This document shows, piece by piece, positions 9,410 through 18,270 of a stretch of DNA of 64,000 nucleotides. The stretch is from an uncultured Porphyromonadaceae bacterium (lineage in GTDB: Bacteria; Bacteroidota; Bacteroidia; Bacteroidales; Barnesiellaceae_A): assembly GCA_900542255.1 (NCBI GenBank), contig UQMR01000001.1, positions 36,759 through 100,758 of the forward strand, in the 5' to 3' direction. Position 1 is the stretch's first letter. Each line of letters opens with the position of its first letter. Made by a program: the position numbers and the translations under genes. The notes beneath the pieces are model-generated. The model had not been told where the DNA came from and searched no databases. It saw nothing but the letters and a program-made list of their open reading frames with translations.

Positions 9410-10687
9410 ATGAAAGTAGTGCTTGTCAATACATACGAACACAGGGGCGGTGCCGCTGTTGCCTGTAATCGTTTGGCACATGCGTTGCAAGAGGCAGGTG
9501 TCGATGCCCACATGCTGGCTGTTACAACTACTGGCAAGGATGATATTGCCGTGGGTGTGTGCCGGTCGCGGTGGGCGAAGTGGTGGCAGCGGTGGGCGTT
9601 TCTGCGGGAACGGTTGCAGATATTTTTACACAATGGTCTGAGCCGCAAGCAGCTCTTTACCGTCTCTACGGCATCGGCAGGGGTGAGCATTGCTGCGCAC
9701 CCGTTGGTGCAGGAGGCCGATGTGATACACCTGCATTGGATTAATCAAGGATATATCTCGTTGCAAGAGCTGGGACGCCTTCTGGCACTGGGAAAGCCTG
9801 TTGTGTGGACGATGCACGACATGTGGCCTGTCACGGCGATATGTCATCATGCTCGCGATTGCCGCCGCTATACCGCAGAGTGTGGCAGCTGTCCGTTTTT
9901 GGCTTCGCATGGCAGCGACTTGTCTACCCGTCTCTTCCATCGCAAGAAGCGTGTTTACGCTGCCGCACCGTTGCATTTTGTGGCTTGCAGCGCCTGGCTG
10001 CGCCGTCAGGCCGAGATGAGCGCATTGTTGAAACCTGCCGATACATTATGCGATATACCCAATCCCATAGATGTGTCGTTTTTTGCGCCCGCTCCGCAGG
10101 AGGCGGCGCGAAAACGTTTGGGTTTGCCGCTTGGCAAACGGCTTATCTTGTTTGGCGCTGTCAATGCCGCCGACAAACGCAAGGGGATAGACTATCTGAT
10201 ACAAACCTTGCAAATACTGCACGAGCAGTATCCCGCGTGGAACGACCGCGTAGAGTTGGTAGTATTCGGTGCCGCTGCCAATCTGCCGTTAGAGAGCTTC
10301 CCTTACAACTGTACAGCGCTGGGCTATCTTACCGATGCCGGGCTGATTCGGGATATGTACCGTGCCGCAGATGTATATGTAACGCCTTCGCTCGAAGAGA
10401 ACCTGCCCAATACGATTATGGAGGCGATGGCGTGCGGCGTGCCGTGCGTGGGATTCGACGTCGGAGGCATTCCGGAGATGATTACCGAAGGATGCGGCTA
10501 TGTAGCCCGTTATAAAGATGCGGCCGATATGGCTTCGGGAATAGATTTTGTATTGCAGGAAGATAACCATGAGGCGATGTCGCGCTTGTCGCGCCGTATG
10601 GCAGAAGAGCGGTACGCGGTCCCTGTGGTGGCACAGCGATATATCGACCTGTATAAAGAGCTGCCGGCCGTGCAGGTGAAACCCTAA
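9410..10687 (+). CDS. Family 4 (GT-B) glycosyltransferase
   Basis: 425 residues with the two Rossmann domains of a GT-B enzyme. The N-terminal acceptor domain starts with MKVVLVNTYEHRGGAAVACNRL and contains WTMHDMWPVTAICHH; the C-terminal donor domain shows GKRLILFGAVNAADKRKG and the nucleotide-sugar motif PSLEENLPNTIMEAMACGVP with the conserved E-x7-E. Enzymes with the paired motif HLHWIN and WTMHDMWP are common in Bacteroidota polysaccharide clusters. A -7-like TATTTTTG is at 9379-9386. It is followed 19 bases later by a family 2 transferase, so the two are probably co-transcribed. Donor and acceptor are unknown. Confidence 0.92.
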   Translation: MKVVLVNTYEHRGGAAVACNRLAHALQEAGVDAHMLAVTTTGKDDIAVGVCRSRWAKWWQRWAFLRERLQIFLHNGLSRKQLFTVSTASAGVSIAAHPLVQEADVIHLHWINQGYISLQELGRLLALGKPVVWTMHDMWPVTAICHHARDCRRYTAECGSCPFLASHGSDLSTRLFHRKKRVYAAAPLHFVACSAWLRRQAEMSALLKPADTLCDIPNPIDVSFFAPAPQEAARKRLGLPLGKRLILFGAVNAADKRKGIDYLIQTLQILHEQYPAWNDRVELVVFGAAANLPLESFPYNCTALGYLTDAGLIRDMYRAADVYVTPSLEENLPNTIMEAMACGVPCVGFDVGGIPEMITEGCGYVARYKDAADMASGIDFVLQEDNHEAMSRLSRRMAEERYAVPVVAQRYIDLYKELPAVQVKP

Positions 10688-10706
10688 GTGCATGAAGATT
10701 TGAGAT

Positions 10707-11456
10707 ATGTCAGAGACTCCGTTTTTTTCAATCATTACAGTGGCTTATAATGCCGCCGCCGTATTACGGCCTACCTTGCAAAGCGTAGCGGAACAAAGCT
10801 GCAAGGAGTATGAGTATATCGTCGTAGATGGTGCGTCGACCGATGGCACCTTGGACGCTGTACGGAACGCCGGTATTCCGGTGCGTATCATCAGCGAGCC
10901 CGACAAGGGTATCTATGATGCCATGAATAAAGGCATGAAGATAGCACGTGGCGAATATCTCATCTTTATGAATGCCGGAGACTCTTTCTATTCTGCCGAT
11001 ACGTTGCAGGCCATCAGACAAAGCGTGGGTGCGTGCCGTCCCGGCGTGATATATGGCGAGACGGCGATAGTCGACCAGCAGAGACAATTTCTCATGATGC
11101 GCCGTCTGCGGGCTCCCGAGCACCTTACATGGCGTAGCTTTGCCTCGGGTATGATGGTGTGTCACCAGGCATTTATTGTGCGTCGCGACCTTGCTCCGCA
11201 GTATGATTTGCGTTACCGGTATTCGGCCGATGTCGATTGGTGCATCCGTTGCATGAAACGCAGTGACGAGATGTTCAATACGCACTTGATATTGGTCAAC
11301 TATCTGCGCGAGGGGACATCGACACGCAATCGCCGCGCCTCGTTGAAGGAGCGGTTTCATATCATGTGCAAATATTATGGCACTCTGCCTACGGTATTGC
11401 GCCACATAGGCTTTGCCGTGCGCTTCGGTATAGCCAAGATAAGGGGTGTAGAGTAA
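10707..11456 (+). CDS. Family 2 (GT-A) glycosyltransferase, WcaA-like
   Basis: 249 residues. The GT-A fold is seen from FFSIITVAYNAAAVLRPTLQ, through VVDGASTDGTLD and EPDKGIYDAMNKGMKIARGEYLIFMNAGD, which carries the metal-binding acidic residues. The C-terminal part (RYSADVDWCIRCMKRS) matches the colanic-acid WcaE-type subset. No membrane segments. Likely cytosolic, adding a sugar to a lipid-linked glycan; the neighbour upstream is a GT4 enzyme in the same operon. No flippase or polymerase is adjacent, so this is a short two-gene glycan module rather than a full locus. Confidence 0.9.
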   Translation: MSETPFFSIITVAYNAAAVLRPTLQSVAEQSCKEYEYIVVDGASTDGTLDAVRNAGIPVRIISEPDKGIYDAMNKGMKIARGEYLIFMNAGDSFYSADTLQAIRQSVGACRPGVIYGETAIVDQQRQFLMMRRLRAPEHLTWRSFASGMMVCHQAFIVRRDLAPQYDLRYRYSADVDWCIRCMKRSDEMFNTHLILVNYLREGTSTRNRRASLKERFHIMCKYYGTLPTVLRHIGFAVRFGIAKIRGVE

Positions 11457-11674
11457 AGCGGAGTGTTGCGGCCTTCGCAGCAGGAATGGGCTGCAAGGAG
11501 GTCTGTTGCCGTAGGTGAGCGGTAAGGCCGGTGAAGCGAAGGGGAAGGGGTGTGAAATTCTTATCGACCGTTTCTGTTTTGTAGAGCTGCCGGGGTGTTA
11601 TTACCCTCCGGTATCCTGTGTTGGCGCCGTATGCAGCCGCCGGGTTGAGATAGAGCGATGGCAGGGAATGAAAA

Positions 11675-11709
11675 ACGGGTATAAACCGGATTCCCCGATT
11701 TATACCCGT
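11675..11709 (-). terminator. Terminator of the T9SS cargo operon
   Basis: Read on the minus strand: an 11-bp perfect stem (ACGGGTATAAA / TTTATACCCGT, loop 13) followed by TTTTC. It lies 26 bases after the last cargo gene stop. The rest of 11457-11674 holds nothing recognisable. Confidence 0.8.
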
Positions 11710-11734
11710 ATATAGTGGCGATATAGATGAAACT

Positions 11735-14521
11735 TTATCTTACAGGAACTTTATACACAAACTCGTGGTCGGTGGTATTCACTTTTACAATGACAAATCC
11801 TTTGAGGCCGCGGAGCGGGATGATGACATTGTCACAGCTGTTTATCTCCATCTTGTTGAAAGAACGTCCTTGCATGTCGTATATGGTGATATCCTTAACA
11901 TATACTCCCGAGTTGATGATATTTACATATCCATCGAATGCCGACACTTTCAGCGAAGAGGCATTGGCAAGACTTACAGCTGTTTTGCCGGAGATAAATC
12001 TCTCTTGTGCTGCCCATGAGCTGATGCGGTCCATTGTACAAGAGGCTCTTACAGTCCACAAGTAGGCAATCTCGGGCTCTAAGTCGGTGAATGTATAGCT
12101 CTCTTCGGCCAAGCCCTCTATCATCTCCCACGATGTGGAGCTTCCGGGACGGTAGCGTACATCCCAAGCCAAATGCTCTTCATTGCCAGTCCAAGAAACC
12201 TTGATATATTCGTTCTCTACCATTTCGTAGGTAAGGTTCGACGGGATGGGGCACTCGGGGAGCGGTTCGGTAGTAAAGTTTGCCGTCTCCGACCATTCTG
12301 TGGTATCGCCCTCGGCAACGATTCCGCGAACTTTCACCTGATAGTTCGTTTCGGCTGTAAGGTCTATCAGCTCGGCTTCAAATCCGTTGATAACCTTATA
12401 TGTCCACTCATCACCCTCTTTGCACGAAGCCATTTCGTAATTTTCTTGTTCTCCTCGCCATGTGACAACAGCCGAGTTATAGGTTACCTCTGCTACTGAT
12501 ACAACGGGGATGGCAGGAATTTCACGGCCGTCTATGTTGAATTTCTCGATGATGAGACGAGCGCCGGCAGCATTGTAGTTCTTCCAGTAGATACGTATCT
12601 GCACGGTATCGTTGATGTACGACGAGAGGTCGCCTTCTACGACTGCAAATGCTTGTATCGAGTCTAATTGAGGATTGTTTTGGGCGGTGTACTCTTTGAT
12701 GGTCTCGAAGTTGATACCGTCTTTGCTCACTTGCAGGGCAAAAGTATCGGTCTCGGCCCATTCGTTATAGGGAGTTGAGCCTGTCATGCGCGACCATACC
12801 GACATGTTGTATTTGAAGGTGACAGCCACATCACGTTTGTCTATGAGGATAGGACTGGTTGTGAGGGTGTTAAATTTACCATTGGTGGGGTCACCAAATG
12901 TAAGGTTACATTCCAGTTGATATTCATCTTCGCCGCCTACTTGGTTGTACTGAGTCGATACGCGGAAAGTGTTGCCTTCCTCATACCAGTCGACGGGCAG
13001 GCCATACATCTCGGCTTTTGAGAGGTCGGGTGTGTAGGGCAGAGTAGCTATCGTGGCACCTCTTACATCTACAACCTCAGTAGAGTACTCCATATCGGCG
13101 TTTACGCTGAAAGCACGCAGATAATATCCCGTACCTTGTTCGAGGCCGTCTATTTCCACATTTTCGGCGGAGCCGCCTATATATATTACCTTACCGCCGT
13201 TTTCTGTGATGAAATCGCCTACCTCGTAGCTTCCCTCGGGGGTGCCGATGTAGGGCTCTTGTCCGTAGTTTATAACAGGCTCATAGAGCGAGTCGCACAT
13301 AGCAACGAGAACATTGTCGCCGTTCTCATTTGCCGTTACCGATATGAAGAATTTATCGGTATGTTTCTCTGTTATAGACAATCCGGCGGGAGCATTCGGC
13401 ATTGTGCGTATGGCCGATGTCAAAGGTGCGTCTGTGTTATATACAGGACCTTGCTTGCAGTACGAGTTGGCTGCCATTACAAAGACATGATATGTCGTGG
13501 TACCTTGCAAGGAGGCGTCGGTAGAGAATACGGCGGTCGTATCGTAAGATAGCACGGTGGCATTTCCTATCACATCACCTTTGCTATAATATGTACCGTT
13601 TTGAGGCAATTCGGAGAGAGCCTCTTCGGTTGTCAGCAGAGTGAGATAGTGGTCGGCTGTTTCGCTGTGTTCAAATGAGCCCTTTATCTGTGTTGTGCTG
13701 ACTTCGTATTGCAGCTCGGTGGGTTGGCTTGTGGGAGCTTCGCAGGCTGCCGGAGGCATGAATGTGTAGGTCAGGCCATCGGCAATATTGCTGTCGTCGC
13801 CAAAGTACATGCTGGCGTCACCCATCTTGGCAGTGGTGTTTTGCCAGTCATCGTCAGCGCTATAACGGCACAGAATGTCATCTTCGTTGCCTCGCAAGCC
13901 TACTCTGGCGCCTTTGGAATAGCCATCGAAATTGTTCCAGTTGCGGAATACGAACTCTATATTGCTATTGGCCTCATAGAGTCGTATCTGCATGTCGACA
14001 GCCTTGATGTTTTCGCCCCAGAAATCGAGTCCCAGTCCCCAGTTTTTGTATTGTACAACCAATACGCGGTTGGGAGCCTCGCCTGTGAGTTTATAGCTGA
14101 TAACTGTCGAGTCAGAGCCGTATACATCGGTGTTGGGCATTACACCAAAGCAGTTTGTGCGGCCTTCGCCATCGCGAACAAACATGTAGGCGCCCGACTC
14201 AGGGTTGACTGTGACTTGGTCGCGGCCGACTGTTATGTAACCGTTGGAGCCAATGACAAATTGATTGCAGAAAACGTCATTGTATTCAAACTCGAAGCCT
14301 ATGGGGAATCCGGCTGCCGTTGTAAGTTCCGTTACAGCCGATTCAGGATAGAAAGCGCAACTGTTCAGGTTACTGGGGTCGATGGTGTTGCTTACAACAG
14401 TGCCATCTTCTATCTCTTCGTATGTTCCTACAACACTACCGAAGCCATATCCCGAAATGACTTGGCTGCCAGCCATTGTCAGGCAGCCCATCATTATCGA
14501 TAATAAAAAGAGTTTTTTCAT
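11735..14521 (-). CDS. Large secreted protein with fibronectin type III domains and T9SS type A sorting tail
   Basis: 928 residues. A signal peptide (KKLFLLSIMMGCLTMAGSQ) is followed by a beta-rich region of about 250 residues (GYGFGSVVGTYEEIEDGT... YTFMPP), then Ig-like and fibronectin III-like modules; the clearest are near residues 680-755 (IPVVSVAEVTYNSAVVTW) and 760-850 (CPIPSNLTYEMVENEYIKVSW). The last about 75 residues are a T9SS type A sorting domain (VKDITIYDMQGRSFNKMEI ... GFVIVKVNTTDHEFVYKVPV). It should be exported through the T9SS and attached to the surface or released. No catalytic domain was recognised. Last gene of a three-gene cargo operon. Confidence 0.85.
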   Translation of the reverse strand: MKKLFLLSIMMGCLTMAGSQVISGYGFGSVVGTYEEIEDGTVVSNTIDPSNLNSCAFYPESAVTELTTAAGFPIGFEFEYNDVFCNQFVIGSNGYITVGRDQVTVNPESGAYMFVRDGEGRTNCFGVMPNTDVYGSDSTVISYKLTGEAPNRVLVVQYKNWGLGLDFWGENIKAVDMQIRLYEANSNIEFVFRNWNNFDGYSKGARVGLRGNEDDILCRYSADDDWQNTTAKMGDASMYFGDDSNIADGLTYTFMPPAACEAPTSQPTELQYEVSTTQIKGSFEHSETADHYLTLLTTEEALSELPQNGTYYSKGDVIGNATVLSYDTTAVFSTDASLQGTTTYHVFVMAANSYCKQGPVYNTDAPLTSAIRTMPNAPAGLSITEKHTDKFFISVTANENGDNVLVAMCDSLYEPVINYGQEPYIGTPEGSYEVGDFITENGGKVIYIGGSAENVEIDGLEQGTGYYLRAFSVNADMEYSTEVVDVRGATIATLPYTPDLSKAEMYGLPVDWYEEGNTFRVSTQYNQVGGEDEYQLECNLTFGDPTNGKFNTLTTSPILIDKRDVAVTFKYNMSVWSRMTGSTPYNEWAETDTFALQVSKDGINFETIKEYTAQNNPQLDSIQAFAVVEGDLSSYINDTVQIRIYWKNYNAAGARLIIEKFNIDGREIPAIPVVSVAEVTYNSAVVTWRGEQENYEMASCKEGDEWTYKVINGFEAELIDLTAETNYQVKVRGIVAEGDTTEWSETANFTTEPLPECPIPSNLTYEMVENEYIKVSWTGNEEHLAWDVRYRPGSSTSWEMIEGLAEESYTFTDLEPEIAYLWTVRASCTMDRISSWAAQERFISGKTAVSLANASSLKVSAFDGYVNIINSGVYVKDITIYDMQGRSFNKMEINSCDNVIIPLRGLKGFVIVKVNTTDHEFVYKVPVR

Positions 14522-14540
14522 AATGTGATACTATTGTGTG

Positions 14541-16292
14541 TTAGTTGATGATTATTTTAACGGTGGCGGTACCCTCTTGCGAGGCAAGTGTTGCCAGATA
14601 TATGCCCTTGCTGAGGTTGCAAGAAGATGCATTCCAAGTTACATAGTTGCTACCTTGCGGCATGACGCCGTTGTAGGCTGTTGTGACGAGTTTGCCTTGC
14701 ATGTCGTAGATAGAGATGCTAACCGGTTGCTCTTTGGTGTTGACAACTTGGAAGATGGCTTCGTCGTTTACGATGGTAGAGATTGCTCTGAACTGAGACA
14801 TCTCGCTGCGTGTAGCCTTTACAGCTCCCGGCTCGGGATTGCCTAAGGTCATATTGCGATTGATGCGTTGCATGTATAGGCGGTCTACGTTGTTATCACT
14901 GCCGAGAACGCCATTGTCTTCCCATTTGGCTATCCAGTAATCGCCTTGGGCCATCGGGGTGACTTCGAGAGATGCTTTTTCAGAAACATTTTCTGTGAAG
15001 GCAAAAGGTTGCTCTTCCCAAACCGATTCGCCTGTTTCGCTATTGAGCAGCATGGCATAGCATGTCACATCGCCAAAACCGTACGAGTGGTTCATCATGT
15101 AGAAGACTCCCATTTCGCCTTCTCCTCCCGGTTGCAAATCCATATATGCAATCGGCTGTGTATCCATGGGGCACAGTTCAAGACCCTCTTCACCCCACAA
15201 CAATTCTCCTTGCAGAGATACGCGTTGGGCTACCAATCGATACCAATTTTGGTTGGCGTCTGTTTCGCGCCACAAAGCAATGAAGCTGTTTGTTTTCGAG
15301 TCGTAGCGGGCTGTGACATTGAAAGAACGCCAGTCGGCATATCCCAGTTTCTGTGCCTCTTCACCGGCCGTAAATCCTAGTTCTCCGTTGGGTTTTACAT
15401 AAGAAAGGTATGCCGATTCTATGTTGGTGTAGTAACGGTCGTCGTTCCAAGAAACGATGACGCCACCGTCGCCCGAAGGTTGTACGTCGAGGATAGTCCA
15501 CAAGGGGATAGAACCGAATCCACCACGATAGATACGGGTATCCTCAGGCCATACGGGGGTACCGTCGAAGTCGATTTTCCGGGCATAGAGGTCTTGGTTA
15601 GAACCTTTGGCATAGACCAGAATAAACTGGTTGTCGCCGGCGTTTACCAGATAAGGGTACGTGTAGGTCGATGTGTTGTCCATGAGGCGTACGTCATCGG
15701 CATTCCACAACAGCTCACCGTCGTTCGATACACGTTGCATCTCTATGGCAAAGAGATTGCCGTTTAAGCGCATCCATGCAAAAACGTAACTGCCGTCTTC
15801 GAGTTGTATCACCTTCATGGCGGCACTCATCTCATAGGCTATGGCGCCGTCTACAGCGATACCCTCATCACCCCAAAGCATTTCGCCCTCGGGGGAGACT
15901 TTATAGATGGTGTAGCTCAGGCGTTGCTCCTCTGAGGGAGAGTTGCGCAGGTCGTGTACCACAACAATGGCATTCCCGTCTTTGTCGACCATTATGAGTT
16001 GGTTTACAACCGTATAGGTCATGTTGCGCTCTTCTGAAACGAGAAGGCCCTCTTCGCCCAGAAGTTTCACGCCGGTAGAGTCTATGGCTTGTATGGTGGT
16101 GGCTACGGTTCCGTTTTGCGGATGATATACACAAAGCCATGTGGTGCCGTCCTCGCCTATTTGCATTTCGTTGGCATAGTAGCTTTTCCCATCGGGCCAT
16201 GCCAGCATACTTTCTGATGGATTTGCATTCCATTGTGCCATTGCCATCAAGCATGTAATGGCACAGATACAAGAGAGTAGTCCTTTTTTCAT
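14541..16292 (-). CDS. Secreted protein with propeller-like repeats and T9SS type A sorting tail
   Basis: 583 residues. The signal peptide is KKGLLSCICAITCLMAMAQ. The body contains repeated phrases of the form GEMLWGDEGIAVDG, GELLWNADDVRLMDN, GTPVWPEDTRIYRGG and GELLWGEEGLELCP, spaced about 60-70 residues, suggesting a beta-propeller. The C-terminus (VSISIYDMQGKLVTTAYNG ... KGIYLATLASQEGTATVKIII) is a T9SS type A sorting domain. Middle gene of the operon, 11 bases from the upstream gene and 19 from the downstream one. No enzyme motif seen; a binding or adhesion role is possible. Confidence 0.85.
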   Translation of the reverse strand: MKKGLLSCICAITCLMAMAQWNANPSESMLAWPDGKSYYANEMQIGEDGTTWLCVYHPQNGTVATTIQAIDSTGVKLLGEEGLLVSEERNMTYTVVNQLIMVDKDGNAIVVVHDLRNSPSEEQRLSYTIYKVSPEGEMLWGDEGIAVDGAIAYEMSAAMKVIQLEDGSYVFAWMRLNGNLFAIEMQRVSNDGELLWNADDVRLMDNTSTYTYPYLVNAGDNQFILVYAKGSNQDLYARKIDFDGTPVWPEDTRIYRGGFGSIPLWTILDVQPSGDGGVIVSWNDDRYYTNIESAYLSYVKPNGELGFTAGEEAQKLGYADWRSFNVTARYDSKTNSFIALWRETDANQNWYRLVAQRVSLQGELLWGEEGLELCPMDTQPIAYMDLQPGGEGEMGVFYMMNHSYGFGDVTCYAMLLNSETGESVWEEQPFAFTENVSEKASLEVTPMAQGDYWIAKWEDNGVLGSDNNVDRLYMQRINRNMTLGNPEPGAVKATRSEMSQFRAISTIVNDEAIFQVVNTKEQPVSISIYDMQGKLVTTAYNGVMPQGSNYVTWNASSCNLSKGIYLATLASQEGTATVKIIIN

Positions 16293-16303
16293 AACACTGT
16301 GAT

Positions 16304-17998
16304 TTAGTTGGTTATTATTTTGAATATTTGTGTATCATCATTACCTGTCGTTATTCTGATAATATATGCACCTTTCGATGTGACGGGTATGGCGGTTATG
16401 TTGTTGCCTTGCGCCATGAGGACTCCCGAGAGGTTGTATGCGGCAACGGCGTAATCATTTCCGGCGGAGGCGGGAGTGATGTTGATTTCCCGGGCCGACT
16501 TATTGTAGCTCACGGCGAAATCTCCTGACATCGCCAGCTTGTTTATGCCTGCCGTGGCCGATGTAGTGAAGAAAGAGCGGTATCCGTGCCCTGTTATTTC
16601 GAGTTGTTGGGCTACCAGGCCGTTGCTATCGTCATATAATTTGAAATATCCGCGGGGCGACTGTACGCCGTTGGCCCAGGCGTCGGTTACCTCGAAGCAG
16701 TATGTTTTGTCGGCTTCAAGCTCGGCAATTTCGTTGTACACCTCTTTCAGATTGGTTTCGTACGGGCCGTAATTGTAGATGATGTTGCCGTCGGCATCCT
16801 TGATGCACCAGGTGTTTTCATCGGCATAAAGGTCGGTGCGCAGCTCTATGAGTGTCTTGGGAGTCGAAACAGCCGGTCCTCTGAACGTTCCGTCGATGGT
16901 GTTTCCATCGTATGCCTCTCCGTTGACAGCTGTCAGTTGGATAGAGTAGTCGTTGCTCGTTTCTATAAGAGAGGCTTGGTCTACCGGTACTTTGATATAG
17001 CTTGTTGCCAGAGGTGCAATTTCGCCCTCCCACAGGCATTGCATAGTCGTACCGTTTACGGTTACGTCGAATTGAGCCGAGGACAGGGTTTCGTTAGATT
17101 TGTTGCGCAGGTAAAGTTCGTAGAAGTTAAATCCGTAGGTGCCTTGTACAGGTATGCGGTATGCCGATATCTCGGCCGCCAAAGGCAGTTCTAATCCTTC
17201 GCAGGTGGGTTTTACGCCGGTAACATTCAAAACATCGGTTTTGTCATTGGCGATGAATACGATTACTTCCAGCTCGGCAGGTTCTACGGCTACGTCGTTG
17301 ATGTATTCAGGAACGGTGTATGTATAATCTTTTGTAAAGTAGGTGCCGGCTGTGCAGTCGCTTATCGTATCACCCCACAGCGGAGTCAGGTAGTCGCGCA
17401 ACATGTGTTGGTGTACATAGTCAGAACCTACGCCGCCACCGCTCTGCGGGCCCTTGATGTTGTTTTGGGTAAGGGCGACAGTGAGCAGATTCTGTTCTGC
17501 ATCTACATCCGATGTGTAGTATCCCTCTACGTGTACCGACAGTTGAGCGTCTGCTGCCGAGTAGGTGGCTGTCACAAACAGGTTTACAGGTGCGTCTTCT
17601 TGGTGTATCTCTTTGGCGCAGAGAGTCCAGTTGCTGCGTGACATGATAGGAATGGAACCTGCAAATATGTGGCGGTTAATCATGCCGCAAGGGTATCCGC
17701 TGCCGGCAACGAAGGTGGCATCGAGCGTCTCACCCTCTTCGGTGCGAAAATCGGGTTGGTCGGGGAAGGGTGATGCGTAGTATCCGCTGTGTATGGCTAT
17801 GGCGTAGACCGTATGCTCTTGTGCCAATAGCAGGTTGGCAACTATTTTATGTGCATCGGGGCAATTGCCGCAATTGATTCCCGTAAATTCTTCTAACAGG
17901 GCATTCTTGGGTTGTACTTCTGTGGATACTTGGTATTGCGCAACACCAGCGTTGCATATAAGTAACATGGAGGCAAGAAAAAGGTAGTAATTTTTCAT
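16304..17998 (-). CDS. Omp28-like secreted thioredoxin-fold protein with T9SS sorting tail
   Basis: 564 residues. Signal peptide to about residue 20 (MLLICNAGVAQ). Residues 30-260 resemble Omp28-related outer membrane proteins: LLEEFTGINCGNCPDAHKI contains a thioredoxin-like C43-G-N-C46 pair. A middle beta-sandwich region follows, and the C-terminus (DYAVAAYNLSGVLMAQGNN ... KGAYIIRITTGNDDTQIFKIIT) is a T9SS type A sorting domain. It may be a surface thiol-disulfide protein. First gene of the cargo operon; its upstream region is a 272-base AT-rich divergent control region. Confidence 0.86.
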   Translation of the reverse strand: MKNYYLFLASMLLICNAGVAQYQVSTEVQPKNALLEEFTGINCGNCPDAHKIVANLLLAQEHTVYAIAIHSGYYASPFPDQPDFRTEEGETLDATFVAGSGYPCGMINRHIFAGSIPIMSRSNWTLCAKEIHQEDAPVNLFVTATYSAADAQLSVHVEGYYTSDVDAEQNLLTVALTQNNIKGPQSGGGVGSDYVHQHMLRDYLTPLWGDTISDCTAGTYFTKDYTYTVPEYINDVAVEPAELEVIVFIANDKTDVLNVTGVKPTCEGLELPLAAEISAYRIPVQGTYGFNFYELYLRNKSNETLSSAQFDVTVNGTTMQCLWEGEIAPLATSYIKVPVDQASLIETSNDYSIQLTAVNGEAYDGNTIDGTFRGPAVSTPKTLIELRTDLYADENTWCIKDADGNIIYNYGPYETNLKEVYNEIAELEADKTYCFEVTDAWANGVQSPRGYFKLYDDSNGLVAQQLEITGHGYRSFFTTSATAGINKLAMSGDFAVSYNKSAREINITPASAGNDYAVAAYNLSGVLMAQGNNITAIPVTSKGAYIIRITTGNDDTQIFKIITN

Positions 17999-18029
17999 AT
18001 TGCTGATTTTTGTGTTCTTTTCTCTGTTG

Positions 18030-18037
18030 CAAGTATA
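18030..18037 (-). promoter_or_regulatory. Probable -7 box of the T9SS cargo operon
   Basis: TATACTTG on the minus strand, one mismatch from TAnnTTTG, about 32 bases before the ATG at 17998. No clear -33 box, so this promoter may depend on an activator or another sigma factor. Confidence 0.4.
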
Positions 18038-18088
18038 ATTAATTTATAAAATAATGGTCGATTACACGCTACGTCTTTACTACTGCAA

Positions 18089-18129
18089 TATATATAAATG
18101 CCGTATAAATACTACGGCATTTATATATA
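18089..18129. repeat. Perfect 17-bp inverted repeat in the divergent control region
   Basis: The arms 18089-18105 and 18113-18129 are exact reverse complements (TATATATAAATGCCGTA) with a 7-base spacer. It lies between the start of the T9SS cargo operon and the TPR/HTH regulator gene, where neither gene needs a terminator, and no T run follows on either strand. An operator, or a structure in a non-coding transcript, are the two readings. Confidence 0.75.
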
Positions 18130-18204
18130 ATAATCAAATAATCAATTTATTAAATAACCGTTTTGTAAATCTTTCGTGATACAGTCGAGATGGAATTGAT
18201 ATTT

Positions 18205-18238
18205 TATCTTTGTTTGTAGCAATTATTTCGTATATTTG
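18205..18238 (+). promoter_or_regulatory. Promoter region of the TPR/HTH regulator
   Basis: Two -7 type boxes: TATCTTTG at 18205-18212 and TATATTTG at 18231-18238. The TTTG of the first (18209-18212) sits 18 bases before the second and can act as its -33 box. The downstream box leaves a leader of about 25 bases. Confidence 0.55.
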
Positions 18239-18270
18239 TCGCTATAATACTGCAAATAATAAAAATATAG

